Assembly (NCBI GenBank): GCA_963739985.1
Contig: CAVUCE010000007.1
Location: forward strand, 124,001 to 188,000
Length of the DNA stretch: 64,000 nucleotides
Source: CAVUCE01 sp963739985
Lineage (GTDB): Bacteria > Bacteroidota > Ignavibacteria > Ignavibacteriales > Ignavibacteriaceae
Reading direction: 5' to 3'
Numbering within the stretch: the stretch's first letter is position 1; every line of letters starts with the position of its first letter. The notes beneath the pieces are model-generated. The model saw only the letters and a list, made by a program, of their open reading frames with translations, had not been told where the DNA came from and did not search any database. Shown piece after piece: positions 52,955 through 62,398 of the stretch. A program made the translations under genes and the position numbers.

Positions 52955-53277
52955 TTTTATCCTATTTTTTTTACCCTCTCGACTGTTAAAGTACAAAAAA
53001 TTTTATACACTACAAATTCATAAATTTTTTCAGAATTATAAAAATATTAACAAAGTGAAATAATTTTGAGTAAGTGGTAAGCTGCAATTTTATAGTGCTG
53101 TTGTAATAAGATAAAATAGTGCGGAATTTTAATATTGCTAATAATTCATTATTTAGTTGAAGAGAGAAATTATTATTAAAAGCTAATTATTCATTTAATA
53201 TATAATTCTATTTACGATATAAATTTCGCTATATATTTTATAAAAATGACCCGTTTGAAATCATTATACAGTATAAA
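52955..53277. other. Intergenic region upstream of the TerB-like gene
   Basis: About 320 bases that are strongly AT-rich and hold the leftward promoter of the TerB-like gene and the end of the cytidylate-kinase-like gene. I find no further gene, strong repeat or recognisable promoter. Confidence 0.4.
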
Positions 53278-54009
53278 TTATTGAATCATAATGTCTTTCT
53301 CTTTCGTTAATAATTTCGGGAATCTCTTGGTTATCATTTCACCGATAATCACTGCGGAATCTTTATAATTTAAAGTTGATGTATTTATGACAAGATGGTA
53401 AAGTAAAGGATCCTCAATATTTTTGTGAAAATTATCGTGAATAAAATTTCTTCTTGCTTGATCTTCTTTCTTAATCAAATAGTATGCTTCATCTTTATTA
53501 ATATTGAAAAGTTCCTGAGTATGTCTAACCCGATCTTCCATAAACCCAATTAGTCTAACATGAAATGTATTAGGAAGTTTCGCTGAAATTATATTTGCAG
53601 CTCTTCCGATGATTATGACATAACCTAATTGAGCTAATCTAAGAATAGTTTCAGAAGCTTGTCTAATCATCAACCATTTCGGCGGATGGATTCCAAGTAG
53701 TTCATTAATGGTAGATTTCATTTCGGAAATTTTATCTTCAACAAGATATTCGCTTAACTTTTTCGGTAAGTTGTGATCATCCAATATTTTTTCAATAATA
53801 TTTCTGTCAAAGATTGTCCAAGGCAAAGTATGTTGCTGTGTTCGTGATTTGAAAAATTCAATCAGATGTTCGCTCACTTTGTCAGCACCGGCGCCGGTTT
53901 CTCTTGAGATAGTTATACACGGTCCGGGAATTAATTCTTCTTTACTTTTGGAGTGTGTCTCAATGTAGATCCTCGCTTTTTCGTAAGCCCCTTTAACTAT
54001 CATTTTCAT
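53278..54009 (-). CDS. Cytidylate-kinase-like protein, paralogue 2
   Basis: Protein of 243 residues of the cytidylate-kinase-like family (Cytidylate_kin_2 group). N-terminal ITISRETGAGADKVSEHLIEFF holds a P-loop-like GAGADK, followed by WTIFDRNIIEKIL. The middle YVIIIGRAANIISAKLPNTFHVRLIGFMEDRV matches the nucleotide-kinase core, and KKEDQARRNFIHDNFHKNIEDPLLYHLVINT the LID region. The family is thought to bind a nucleotide, but the true substrate is unknown. It is strongly similar to the gene at 54232, which lies upstream in the same direction after a 222-base gap holding a hairpin. Confidence 0.85.
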   Translation of the reverse strand: MKMIVKGAYEKARIYIETHSKSKEELIPGPCITISRETGAGADKVSEHLIEFFKSRTQQHTLPWTIFDRNIIEKILDDHNLPKKLSEYLVEDKISEMKSTINELLGIHPPKWLMIRQASETILRLAQLGYVIIIGRAANIISAKLPNTFHVRLIGFMEDRVRHTQELFNINKDEAYYLIKKEDQARRNFIHDNFHKNIEDPLLYHLVINTSTLNYKDSAVIIGEMITKRFPKLLTKEKDIMIQ

Positions 54010-54130
54010 CTCCTAAATTTGGTTTTAAAATTACCATGTGGAGTATAGAGATAGCTTTTACTAAATATAATGTTTTAAATTTGAAATTGAAATGTAGTTT
54101 GTTTTTAGGAAAGCCCTCTTGAGAGTGTTT

Positions 54131-54164
54131 ACAAATCTCTGATTCTTTTGGAATCAGGATTTGT
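54131..54164. terminator. Imperfect long hairpin between the two cytidylate-kinase-like genes
   Basis: ACAAATCTCTGATTC and GAATCAGGATTTGT pair over about 14 bp with one bulged T and loop TTTTG. It lies between two same-direction genes, so it is a partial terminator or a leader structure. Confidence 0.55.
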
Positions 54165-54231
54165 AATAGTGATAGAATAATTTCCCACTCACTCTACAAA
54201 GAAGTAAACAAATTTTCAAAGAAGTTAAATT

Positions 54232-54957
54232 TTAATCACCGATTGCGAATAGTTTTGGGAACTTGCTCAAGACTGCATTTCCAATAATCTTTGCAGCCTC
54301 TTCGTCATTTATCATTTTTGTATTTATAACCATATGATAAAGCAGAGGATCGTTTATATCTCTATGAAAATATGTTGACAAGTATTCTTTCCTGTCTTCG
54401 TCTTCTTTTTTAATATAATCAATAGCCTCTTTCTTATCATAGTTAAACAATGCCATGATATGAGAAATTCTATCTTCCATAGGAGCAACAAGTCTTACAT
54501 GAAATGCGGTCTTCAATGCTCCGGTAATAACATTTGCACCTCTGTCAACAACAATAACATTTCCCATTTGTGCAAGTTGTAAAATTGTTTCGGTCGTTTT
54601 ATGTACTAAAGTCCAAATCCCCGGTTGTCCTACCAGTAACTCGCCCATCATAGATTTAATTCCGGAATATTTTTGTTCTCCCATAAGCTCGCTTAATCTT
54701 TGCGGAAGATGATGGTCTTGCAATACTTTTTCGATTAAGTTTTTATCAAATACCGTCCAGTGTGCGTGTGTATTTGTATAAAATTTATCAAAAAATTCTA
54801 CTAGTTTTTCACTTACCTTATCTGCGCCCGCACCGGTTTCGCGCGAAATAGTAACACACGGACCTTGCGGCAACTTGCTTTTATCAGCAGTCTCGGTAAG
54901 CTTAGACTGGTGATCTATATAGTGTTTTGCACGCTCAAGCGGCCCTAATACATTCAT
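54232..54957 (-). CDS. Cytidylate-kinase-like protein, paralogue 1
   Basis: Protein of about 241 residues. I start at ATG 54957 (MNVLGPLERAKHYID), about 5 bases after the strong AAGGTGGG; the ATG at 54960 directly before it is equally possible, and a longer frame from 54996 has no ribosome site. It shares nearly every block with paralogue 2: ITISRETGAGADKVSEKL (VTISRETGAGADKVS), WTVFDKNLIEKVLQDHHLPQRLSE, NVIVVDRGANVITGALKTAFHVRLVAPMEDRI and DINDPLLYHMVINT. Tandem duplication followed by divergence is likely. Function unknown; a nucleotide-binding or kinase role is inferred. Confidence 0.85.
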   Translation of the reverse strand: MNVLGPLERAKHYIDHQSKLTETADKSKLPQGPCVTISRETGAGADKVSEKLVEFFDKFYTNTHAHWTVFDKNLIEKVLQDHHLPQRLSELMGEQKYSGIKSMMGELLVGQPGIWTLVHKTTETILQLAQMGNVIVVDRGANVITGALKTAFHVRLVAPMEDRISHIMALFNYDKKEAIDYIKKEDEDRKEYLSTYFHRDINDPLLYHMVINTKMINDEEAAKIIGNAVLSKFPKLFAIGD

Positions 54958-55309
54958 CATAGCCCACCTTTCTTCAATTATTTTTAATTTATTCATTTCG
55001 ATTTAAAATAATCCTTTTTCAATATATTCAAAATGAAATTGGATACATATTCAATTAAATTTAATTTTATGTGTCTTAAGTCTTTTAAAATAAGTATGAA
55101 TAATATTTGGAATTGTTTTGAATATGAATCTTTGTTTGAAGTATGAATTCTGTGGATTAAATAATTTTAAAAGTATTTCTTTTTCAAATTAACACTGTTA
55201 AAAAAATATCGTAAATTAATGTCAACAAATATTTTTGATAGGGGTAAAATATTTATGTCCTATCATTTTAAAATCTTTACTCATTCGAAAATAGAATGGA
55301 GAATTTATT
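54958..55309. other. Divergent intergenic region before fumC
   Basis: About 350 AT-rich bases between the leftward kinase-like gene and rightward fumC. A 7-bp inverted repeat TGATAGG/CCTATCA (55236-55265, 16-base spacer) lies about 45 bases before the fumC start and could be an operator. No clear -35/-10 pair seen. Confidence 0.4.
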
Positions 55310-56701
55310 ATGAGTTACAGAATTGAATCGGATAGCATGGGTGAAATTAAAGTGCCCAATGATAAATATTACGGTGCGCAAACCGCCCGTTCTTTGATGA
55401 ATTTTAAAATAGGCGGCGAAAGATTCCCGCGTGAGATTATTAGAGCCCTTGGTATTTTGAAAAAAGCAGCGGCATTAACAAATAAAGACCTTGGTATTTT
55501 AGCTTCCGAAAAAGCAGATTTAATTGTTAAAGCTGCAGATGAAGTTATTGAAGGAAAGCTTGACGAGCATTTCCCTTTAGTCGTTTGGCAAACCGGTAGC
55601 GGAACACAAACAAATATGAATTCAAACGAAGTAATTTCTAATCGAGCGATTGAGCTTGCCGGCGGAGAACTTGGAAGTAAAAAGCCAATTCATCCAAATG
55701 ATGATGTGAATAAAGCCCAGTCTTCAAACGATACTTTTCCTACAGCTATGCATATTGCTGTCGTTGAAGAAATTCATAGAAGATTAATTCCGATGCTTAC
55801 TAAATTGCGAGATGCATTGGCAGGGAAATCCGAAGAGTTTAAAGATATTATTAAAATCGGTAGAACTCACTTAATGGATGCAACCCCTTTAACACTTGGA
55901 CAAGAATTTTCCGGTTATGTTCAACAATTAACAAACGGACTTGAAAGAGTTAATTCATGTTTACCTCATCTTTATGAGTTAGCTCTCGGTGGAACAGCTG
56001 TAGGTACGGGATTAAATACACATCCTGAGTTTGCTGTAAAAGGCGCTGCTAAAATTGCTGAACTTACGGGCAAACCTTTTATATCTGCTAGAAACAAGTT
56101 TGAAGCTCTCGCCGCTCACGATGCGTTAGTTGAAGCAAGCGGCGTTACAAAAACTCTTGCAGCTTCATTGATGAAAATTGCAAATGATATTAGATGGCTC
56201 GGTTCGGGTCCTCGTTGTGGTATCGGAGAAATACAGCTGCCCGAAAATGAACCGGGAAGTTCTATAATGCCTGGAAAAGTAAATCCAACTCAAAGTGAAG
56301 CAATGACGATGGTTTGCACCCAAGTGTTTGGAAACGATGCAACTGTAGGGTTTGCCGGTGCGAGTGGAAATTTTGAATTAAATGTTTTCAAACCGGTTAT
56401 GGTTTTTAATGTTCTGCAATCAATAAGACTTATTGCCGATGCTTGCGAAAGCTTTACAGATAATTGTGTTGTCGGGATTACGGCTAACGAGATAAACATA
56501 AATAAAAACTTACAGAATTCATTAATGTTGGTAACATCATTAAATCCACATATCGGCTATGATAATGCTGCTAAGGTTGCTAAAAAGGCACACAAAGAAA
56601 ATACTACTTTAAAAGAAGCCGCAATTGCTCTTGGGTTATTATCGGCGGAAAAATTTGATGAAGTTGTAAGACCGGAAAAAATGATTGGTCCGAAAGCATA
56701 A
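55310..56701 (+). CDS. fumC: Fumarate hydratase class II
   Basis: Protein of 463 residues that interconverts fumarate and malate in the TCA cycle. Class II motifs: SGTQTNMNSNEVISNRAIE (about residues 100-118), HPNDDVNKAQSSNDTFPTAMH, GRTHLMDATPLTLGQEFSG and the superfamily signature GSSIMPGKVNP at about residue 317. A good ribosome site (GGAGAA) precedes the ATG. Length matches FumC. The strong terminator at 56724 shows it is monocistronic. Confidence 0.98.
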   Translation: MSYRIESDSMGEIKVPNDKYYGAQTARSLMNFKIGGERFPREIIRALGILKKAAALTNKDLGILASEKADLIVKAADEVIEGKLDEHFPLVVWQTGSGTQTNMNSNEVISNRAIELAGGELGSKKPIHPNDDVNKAQSSNDTFPTAMHIAVVEEIHRRLIPMLTKLRDALAGKSEEFKDIIKIGRTHLMDATPLTLGQEFSGYVQQLTNGLERVNSCLPHLYELALGGTAVGTGLNTHPEFAVKGAAKIAELTGKPFISARNKFEALAAHDALVEASGVTKTLAASLMKIANDIRWLGSGPRCGIGEIQLPENEPGSSIMPGKVNPTQSEAMTMVCTQVFGNDATVGFAGASGNFELNVFKPVMVFNVLQSIRLIADACESFTDNCVVGITANEININKNLQNSLMLVTSLNPHIGYDNAAKVAKKAHKENTTLKEAAIALGLLSAEKFDEVVRPEKMIGPKA

Positions 56702-56723
56702 TTAAATTACTCTTTATTATGAC

Positions 56724-56767
56724 GGCTGTCTCATTGATTTTATGAAAATGAGCAGCCTCTTTTTTTG
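56724..56767 (+). terminator. Rho-independent terminator of fumC
   Basis: A stem of about 11 bp (GGCTGTCTCATT against AATGAGCAGCC, one bulged T) with an 11-base loop is followed by TCTTTTTTTG, 23 bases after the fumC stop. Confidence 0.88.
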
Positions 56768-56872
56768 AATTATCCTTTCTTAATAATATTTTAATATTGC
56801 TGTTATATTATTAGCAAAAAATTCACTGTCGTTTTTGGTTTTTTTTAATGAATTAAATATCGAGATTTAAGT

Positions 56873-57205
56873 TTGAATGAGACAATTTTAAATATCTACT
56901 TAATTATTAATAACGGTTTTGTTGAAGCATTTAAAGCGATCGGCTATGAGATGGAAGGCGGCGATGATAACAAAATTAAATTCCTTAAGAGTAAAGTTGC
57001 TGAGGATTTTAAAAAAGCATATACTTTCGATTCGCCTCAAGACAAAAATGGGAAATTTATGAAATACAAACAATTTCATAAGCTTGAAAAAAGAGGCCGC
57101 CATTTCGAACTTTTTGAAGAGATATTCAGCAGTTTCAAGATACCTGAACATCCTTTGATTTGTGTTACTCCAGTTCTTGACGGAAAAATTTTAGCAGATG
57201 TATAA
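56873..57205 (+). CDS. Hypothetical protein of 110 residues
   Basis: Starts at a TTG at 56873 with a poor ribosome site, so the start is uncertain. No signal peptide or membrane segment; composition is charged and mixed (RGRHFELFEEIFSSFKIPEHPLICVTPVL), with a possible folded alpha/beta domain. I do not recognise a family. Its stop overlaps the first possible start of the following GH31 gene, suggesting co-transcription. A chance frame cannot be excluded, though its codon make-up resembles neighbouring genes. Confidence 0.5.
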   Translation: MNETILNIYLIINNGFVEAFKAIGYEMEGGDDNKIKFLKSKVAEDFKKAYTFDSPQDKNGKFMKYKQFHKLEKRGRHFELFEEIFSSFKIPEHPLICVTPVLDGKILADV

Positions 57206-57239
57206 TTCAATTTTACCAGTAATTAATTCCGGATTGAAA

Positions 57240-59682
57240 ATGAATAAATTTCGATCAGTTGTTTTATGGATAATAATAATGAATACCATGGCAAGTGCAG
57301 AATTTAAGTTTGTCGGAGATATAAAAAATGTTAAAGAGTTGGGCAATAAAATAGAGTTTCTTCTATCCAATGCTTTATTAATTGTTTATGTTGTTGATAA
57401 TAATATTATAAGATTTCGTTACACACAAAAAGAAAGCTTTTCTCAGGCTCCTTCCTACGCGGTAACAGAAAAAGAAACCACCAAAACTAAATTTAACTTT
57501 AACGATGAAGGAGATTATTATCAGATAAAAACTTCTGAACTTATTGTTAAAATTTCTAAGAGTCCTTGTCGCGTTTCAATTTATGATAAGCAAAATAATT
57601 TAATTAACGAGGACAGCCAAAGTTTTGGTGTAGCGTTCGATGGAAATGATATCAGATGTTTTAAGAAATTATTGAGTAATGAACGATTTTTTGGGCTCGG
57701 TGAAAAAACCGGCAACCTGAATAAAAAAGGCAATCAATATACTATGTGGAATACGGATCATCCGGCTTATCAAAATACTTCTGATCCGCTTTACCAATCG
57801 ATTCCTTTTTTTATAGGCGAGAGGAATTATAAGTCTTACGGAATATTTTTTGATAATAGTTACAAGTCGTACTTTAATATGGGCGCGAGCAATAACCGTT
57901 TTTATTGGTTTGGTGCCGAAGGCGGTGAAATGAATTACTATTTCATTTACGGCCCTTCAATGAAGAAAGTTATTGAATCATATACAAGCCTTACGGGAAG
58001 AATGAGTTTACCTCCCAAAATGGTCGCTCGGATATCAGCAAAGTAAATGGAGCTATTATCCTGAATCTGCAGTTAAAAGGATAGCAAATACTTTCAGAGA
58101 TAAACAAATACCATGTGATGTAATCTATCTCGATATTCATTACATGAATGGTTACCGGGTTTTTACGTGGGATAAAAATAGATTTCCCGATCCTCCTAAA
58201 ATGATTAACGATTTGAAAAACGAAGGATTTAAAATTGTTCCGATTATAGATCCGGGAGTAAAAGTTGATTCAAACTATTTTGCCGCGAAGGAAGGCGTTA
58301 AAAATAATTTGTTTGTTAAGTACCCGGACGGAGAATTTTACCAAGGTGAGGTTTGGCCTTCATGGGCATATTTTCCGGATTTCACAAAAAAAGAAACACG
58401 CAATTGGTGGGGCGAAGAACTAAATAGTTTGTTAAAACAAGGCGTTGAAGGTTTTTGGAATGATATGAATGAACCTTCTGTTTGGGGACAAGCTTTTCCC
58501 GATATAGTTCAATTTGATGATAATGGATTTAAAGCTAACCATAAGAAGATACACAATGTTTATGCTTTAGAAGAAGCAAAAGCCACATTTGATGCGTATA
58601 AAAAATATTCTCCTAATAAAAGACATTTTACATTAACAAGAGCCGGGTTCGCCGGAATACAAAAATATTCAGCTGTTTGGACAGGTGATAATGTTGCAAG
58701 CGAAGAACATTTAAAATTAGCTTGTGTAATGCCGCAGGGAATGGGACTTAGCGGTATCTCATTTGTCGGTTCTGATGTCGGAGGATTTATTGGTAATCCG
58801 TCACAGCAGCTTTATACAAGATGGATGGAGCTTGGTGCTTTTTCTCCTTTTTTTAGAGGACATTCTGCAATTAACCAACAAGATAAAGAACCCTGGGCGT
58901 TTGGTGATGAAGTTGAAGATCGTGTAAGAAGCATAATAAATTTGCGATATCAATTACTTCCATTTTGGTATAATGAATTTTATAATTCCAGTAAAACCGG
59001 TTTACCGATAATGCGCCCGATGTTTTTAAATTATCAAAATGATGAAAATTGTTATTCAAACGATGCCCAATACCAATTTATGATTGGTGAAAATTTATTG
59101 GTTGCACCTGTTGTTGATGAACATTCTAATTTTAAGAAACTATATTTACCGGATGGAAAATGGTATGATTGGTGGAATAACAAAGTTTATGAAGGGAATC
59201 AGTGGATTATTGTAAGTGCGCCGATCGATCAAATTCCAATCTTTATCAAACAGGGTGGTATAGTTCCAATGCAAGATATTGAACAGTATGTCGGACAGAA
59301 ACAAATGACTGAACTTAATTTAGTTGTTTTTCCATCAAGTGAAAGTAATTATTCATTATATGAGGATGATGGAATTTCAAATAATTATGAAAAGGGTGAC
59401 TATTCCATTACAAAATTTGAGTTTAATAACTCTTCTGAAAAATCTAATTTTATGATTAAACAATCTTATAATAACTTCGATACTGGAATAAGGAACTATC
59501 TTATAAAGTTTGTTGCTGTCAACTTTGTGCAAACAGTACTTTCAGGTTCATTGGAATTAAAAAAATATTTGAACCTTGAAAAGCTTCAAGGCTCTGTTCA
59601 AGGTTATTGCTATGATGAGGATAATAAATTATTGTTCGTTAAAATTCCATTTAATAAAGAAAGTAACATAAGTTTTAAATAA
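57240..59682 (+). pseudogene. GH31 alpha-glucosidase, frameshifted
   Basis: A secreted family 31 glycosidase split by a +1 frameshift. The first part starts at ATG 57240 (signal NKFRSVVLWIIIMNTMASA) or at 57198, and runs to SLTGRMSLPPK. The shift is at CCCAAAA (58014-58020): removing one A restores PPKWSLGYQQSKWSYYPESA and an open frame through to 59682. Downstream, the nucleophile region GFWNDMNEPSVWG (Asp codon 58462-58464) and GHSAINQQDKEPWAFG are intact, as is ENLLVAPVV. Such enzymes release glucose from alpha-glucans, which suits the adjacent GH13 gene. Real inactivation or sequencing error cannot be separated here. Confidence 0.85.
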
Positions 59683-59806
59683 TGCTTATAAATTTTTCAG
59701 AATAATTGTGATTTGTATATAGCTTTTGTTAATGAACTTATAAATCCACAATATTTGATAGCGAGTTTATATTACTTTATATGATATTAAATAACAGGAA
59801 TGTTTA

Positions 59807-61918
59807 ATGAAAGATGTAAATTTTTTTTTACTGCTTATTTTTTCATGCTTAATTATTAACAATTCAAGAGGAGCTGATTTGTTCATAAGTGATAAAACCA
59901 AATCTGAAGATATAGGGGCAGACAAAAAGGGAAATGAAGAAATTAATAACTTGGATAAATATTATTCAAATAAAAAACTAGGTTCTTTTGTTGAAAATGG
60001 TAAAACGTATTTTCGGTTATTTGCCCCTACTGCTGAAGAAGTAACCTTGGTTACTTTTCAGAAGCCTGAAGAAAAACAAGGCTCAGATTATAAAATGATT
60101 CGCGATAGCGAAGGTGTTTGGGAAACTTCGGTTGATGGCGAGAAGTATGGGCTTTTTTATGGGTTCAAAGTTTTTCATGAAAATTATCCTGAGTCTAAAG
60201 ATGTAATCTGTATTGATCCGTACGCAAAAGCTGTTGCAACTTATAATACATATTTTAGTCCGCGTCGTTCTATTGTTGTAAAGGAAAATAATTATAATTG
60301 GGAAGGCGATACCTGGATTCAGAGAGATTGGCGAGATCTTGTAATTTACGAAATGCACATTCGCGATATGACAGCAGATAATTCTTCGGGTTCCAATAAG
60401 CCTGGAACTTACGAAGGATTAATTGAACATGATAAAACCGGCGGGATTGATTATATCAAAAATCTCGGTGTTAATACTGTAGAACTTTTACCTTCTCAAG
60501 AATATGCTAACATCGAAATTCCTTACAAAGATTCCATAAACGGCAGCTATAACACTTGGAATCCTTACGAACGAAATTATTGGGGATACATGACAGCAGC
60601 ATTTTTTGCTCCTGAAGATTTTTATAGCGAAGATTCAAAGAATTTGGAATGGAATACATGGAGCGGAACCAGCGGTAGACAAATAAAAGATTTTAAAGAT
60701 ATGGTTAAAGCATTTCATAAAGATGGAATTGCCGTAATGATGGATGTAGTTTATAATCATATATCTCAATACGAATTCGGTAATCTAAAGCAGATTGATA
60801 AGGATTATTATTTCAGACTCGATGATAAAGGTAATTTTATCACACAAAGCGGTTGCGGAAATGATTTTAAAACCGAAAGGCCGATGGCAAGAAGGATGAT
60901 TGTCGAGTCTATACTTTATTGGATGAAGGAGTATCACGTCGACGGCTTTAGATTCGATCTTGGCAAATTACTAGACTGGGGAACAATCGAGGAAGTTATT
61001 AGAGAAGCAAAGAAAATTAATCCTAATGTCGTATTTGTTTGTGAGCCCTGGGGCGGCGGATATGATCCGGCAGGCTTCTCTCTCCGTGGCTGGGGATCAT
61101 GGAATGACCAAATCAGAAATGGAATAAAAGGTGAAAATCCTATAAATGGTTTGGGATGGATTTTTGGAAAATGGTATGGAAATAATAATCCGGATAGAAT
61201 TAAAAGTTATGTGAAAGGTACTCTGGTAAAAGATAAATTCGGACTTTTCCAAAAGAAACAGCATTCAGTAAATTACTTAGCTTCTCACGATGGATATACG
61301 CTTGGAGATTTTATTCGAATTGCAACCAAAAGCGCTACACCTGATGAAATAATTAAGGACGTTGATAACTTTGTGAAGTTAAATCCGGAAGAACTTAAAT
61401 TAAACAAATTGGCATCGCTCTTTTTGTTTACATCCCAGGGAATGGTAATGATGCAGGAAGGTGCCGAGTTTGCACGCACCAAAGTAATACCATATAACGA
61501 AGACATTGATGATCCTGAAAAGGGAAGAATTGATCATAATAGTTATAACAAGGACAACGAAACAAATTACATGAATTATAATCATGCTAAAATTAACTCT
61601 GATTTAGTTGATTATTATAAAGGTTTAATTGCTCTCAGAAATAAGTACGATGCTTTTAGAAGAACGCCTTATGACGATGTTAAATTTATTAACCTTAAAA
61701 ATAACGAGTTTGCATTGGGTTATTCATTAAATTATAAAACTGAAGAGTTTATGGTTTTGTTAAACGCTAATCCAAATAAAGCACAGCAGTTTGAATTACC
61801 GGAAGGTAATTGGGATGAATTGGTTAATGGTCAAGCCGCCGGAATAGAATCCTTAAAATCTGTTTCAGGTAAGATTGAAGTTGAGCCGACATCAGGAATT
61901 GTATTGAAAAGAAAATAA
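59807..61918 (+). CDS. Secreted GH13 debranching enzyme, pullulanase type I-like
   Basis: Protein of 703 residues with a signal sequence (FFLLLIFSCLIINNSRGA), possibly a lipoprotein through FSC but with an atypical lipobox. A CBM48-like N-terminal domain (TYFRLFAPTAEEVTLVTF, residues about 65-85) precedes a GH13 catalytic barrel with nucleophile D384 (DGFRFDLGKL), acid/base E413 (VFVCEPWGG) and D495 (LASHDGYT). ERNYWGYMTAAFFAPEDFY recalls pullulanases and isoamylases that cut alpha-1,6 bonds. The final 80 residues form a beta domain C. With the neighbouring GH31 gene it forms an alpha-glucan degradation pair. Confidence 0.88.
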   Translation: MKDVNFFLLLIFSCLIINNSRGADLFISDKTKSEDIGADKKGNEEINNLDKYYSNKKLGSFVENGKTYFRLFAPTAEEVTLVTFQKPEEKQGSDYKMIRDSEGVWETSVDGEKYGLFYGFKVFHENYPESKDVICIDPYAKAVATYNTYFSPRRSIVVKENNYNWEGDTWIQRDWRDLVIYEMHIRDMTADNSSGSNKPGTYEGLIEHDKTGGIDYIKNLGVNTVELLPSQEYANIEIPYKDSINGSYNTWNPYERNYWGYMTAAFFAPEDFYSEDSKNLEWNTWSGTSGRQIKDFKDMVKAFHKDGIAVMMDVVYNHISQYEFGNLKQIDKDYYFRLDDKGNFITQSGCGNDFKTERPMARRMIVESILYWMKEYHVDGFRFDLGKLLDWGTIEEVIREAKKINPNVVFVCEPWGGGYDPAGFSLRGWGSWNDQIRNGIKGENPINGLGWIFGKWYGNNNPDRIKSYVKGTLVKDKFGLFQKKQHSVNYLASHDGYTLGDFIRIATKSATPDEIIKDVDNFVKLNPEELKLNKLASLFLFTSQGMVMMQEGAEFARTKVIPYNEDIDDPEKGRIDHNSYNKDNETNYMNYNHAKINSDLVDYYKGLIALRNKYDAFRRTPYDDVKFINLKNNEFALGYSLNYKTEEFMVLLNANPNKAQQFELPEGNWDELVNGQAAGIESLKSVSGKIEVEPTSGIVLKRK

Positions 61919-61947
61919 TACTTCATTTTATATGTAATTTTACTTTT

Positions 61948-61976
61948 GCCTCGCATTCGTTATGCGGGGCTTTTTT
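61948..61976 (+). terminator. Rho-independent terminator of the GH13 gene
   Basis: A 9-bp stem GCCTCGCAT/ATGCGGGGC (one G-T wobble) with loop TCGTT is followed by T6, 29 bases after the stop. Confidence 0.92.
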
Positions 61977-62398
61977 ATGAAAAAACAACATCAATTTAAA
62001 GATGCAATTTTTAATGAACGTCCGGGTCCATCGGCGATTTTAAGATTCAATCAGCTCTTTACCCTATTAGTAAGTCAATTAATATACCAAAGCTAATAGT
62101 ACATAATTGCTTGTTTTTAGGACTTAATAAGAAATAAATTTCTTATTTAAGAGAAGAAAAATAATAGATAAATTACTTTTTATGCGGTTTTAGAGTAAAA
62201 AACGATTTTGAAGAATTTGTTTTGATTCAATTTAAAATGGAACGCTTTTTGTCTTATCATTGGAGGGGAAAATTTTATTAAGTAAATAAAAAGTTGATTT
62301 TATTATTACAGTTTAATTAATGAGTCAATTTATATAGCAAGTATAGTTAGAGCTTTTATGAGTATTCTAGTTTCTTGAAAAATGCAGCGAGAATTTAA
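61977..62398. other. Intergenic region before hydF
   Basis: About 420 AT-rich bases with no gene. It should contain the hydF promoter, but I see no consensus pair, riboswitch-like structure or repeat family. Confidence 0.4.

Noticed and set aside
58014..58020. Programmed frameshift in the GH31 gene
   Set aside because: CCCAAAA has no stop-codon context, stimulatory stem or known slippery pattern, and GH31 enzymes are not known to use one; an extra base is simpler.
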